From: WHTB01 sp050699035
GTDB lineage: Bacteria > Actinomycetota > Actinomycetes > Propionibacteriales > Nocardioidaceae
Assembly: GCA_050699035.1 (NCBI GenBank)
Contig: JBOHDE010000103.1
Location: forward strand, 1 to 12,820
Reading direction: 5' to 3'
DNA length: 12,820 nucleotides
The position numbers and the translations under genes are program-made. The stretch's first letter is position 1, and each line of letters begins with the position of its first letter. Below the pieces are notes generated by a model, which made no database searches, was not told the origin of the DNA, and saw nothing but the letters and a program-made list of their open reading frames with translations. Shown here in pieces: positions 12,360 through 12,820 of the stretch.

Positions 12360-12820
12360 ATGTCAATCGCACCCGCTCTGCCGACGGTGTTCACCCGGGC
12401 CGACGCCGCCCGTCGTGGTTTCAGCGCCGCGCAGATCCGCTGGCGCGTCGAGTTCGGCCGCTGGGTACGGCTGCGGCGCGGTGTCTTCTGCACCCGCGAG
12501 TCCGCCACCCGGATCGCCGCCGACACACGGTTCCGTCAGCTCGTCCAGATCGCCGCCGCGATCGCCGCCCACGACGGACCCTGCTGGGCGAGCCACCTGT
12601 CGGCGCGGCGACTCCATCGACTGCCCGCCCTTCACTCGGACCGCGACGAGGTCTGCCTGACCGTCGACCCGGCATCGGGCGCCTTCGAACGCCTCGGCGG
12701 GGTCCGGATCCTGCCCGCCGCCGTCCCGGCCGACCACCAGACCTACGTCGGCGCGGTCCCGACCCTCAACGGACCCCGCACCGTCGTCGACACCCTCCGC
12801 ACCCTCGCCCTCGACGACGC
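12360..12820 (+). CDS. Protein with AbiEi-antitoxin-like winged-helix N-terminus (3' end outside window)
   Basis: The rightward frame from ATG 12360 is open to the window edge (153 full codons). A GGAAG lies nine bases upstream. The N-terminal segment FTRADAARRGFSAAQIRWRVEFG followed by RWVRLRRGVF (11-33, 34-43) is the winged-helix pattern of the AbiEi_4 / transcriptional-regulator-of-AbiEii-toxin N-terminal domain. The following CWASHLSARRLHRL (75-88) and NGPRTVVDTLRTLAL (137-151) match the body of the large actinobacterial family with this domain, many members of which end in a DUF559/Vsr-like nuclease domain. The C-terminus is missing here, so that domain cannot be confirmed. Genuine AbiEi antitoxins are paired with an AbiEii nucleotidyltransferase toxin; the family's actinobacterial members are often orphans of unknown function. 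Confidence 0.8.
   Translation, partial: MSIAPALPTVFTRADAARRGFSAAQIRWRVEFGRWVRLRRGVFCTRESATRIAADTRFRQLVQIAAAIAAHDGPCWASHLSARRLHRLPALHSDRDEVCLTVDPASGAFERLGGVRILPAAVPADHQTYVGAVPTLNGPRTVVDTLRTLALDD

Overview
The window is GC-rich actinobacterial chromosomal DNA. Codon use, overlapping start and stop codons, GTG starts and the gene families point to a Nocardioides-like member of the Propionibacteriales, but the genus is inferred from style and not proven. No rRNA, tRNA, CRISPR array, insertion sequence or phage structural gene was seen. Gene density is high and no gene-free stretch exceeds about 250 bp.

Region 1 (1-3480). A partial amidinotransferase/dimethylargininase-family gene reads leftwards off the window edge. 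Divergent from it is a tightly packed four-gene unit reading rightwards: a GntR/FCD regulator, a small four-helix membrane protein of the phage-holin-4 (YvlD-like) family, a low-molecular-weight tyrosine phosphatase and a fructosamine-3-kinase family protein. A near-perfect 27-bp palindrome in the divergent gap is the obvious operator candidate for the regulator. The phosphatase-kinase pair matches the known pairing of ketosamine kinases with LMW-PTP genes, a protein-deglycation theme. A long hairpin closes the unit.

Region 2 (3487-7094). An MprA-like response regulator, an MprB-like sensor kinase and a PepD/HtrA-like membrane-anchored serine protease form the envelope-stress module known from mycobacteria. 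The regulator and the protease have almost the same upstream sequence: two CTCAG(G) direct repeats 11 bp apart, then a conserved stretch up to the ATG. This suggests one phosphorylated regulator drives both its own operon and the protease. A second long hairpin separates the kinase from the protease.

Region 3 (7095-12131, leftward). An operon with overlapping start/stop codons encodes a fused PhzE/TrpEG-type chorismate-aminating enzyme, a glutamine amidotransferase (PabA), an aminodeoxychorismate synthase component I (PabB, with the diagnostic PIKGT motif) and an uncharacterised six-helix membrane protein with a long acidic tail that contains four octapeptide repeats. It converges on the protease gene, and between them lies a perfect 22-bp-stem hairpin.

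Region 4 (12132-12820). A 228-bp divergent gap holds four copies of a CGTGAATGG-like box in a palindromic arrangement. It is followed by the start of a gene with an AbiEi-antitoxin-like winged-helix N-terminus, cut off by the window end.

The best candidates for new biology are the operator and its apparent echoes at the end of the GntR operon, the shared MprA-type promoters, the repeat-tailed membrane protein coupled to PabB, and the four-box array upstream of the PhzE-like gene.
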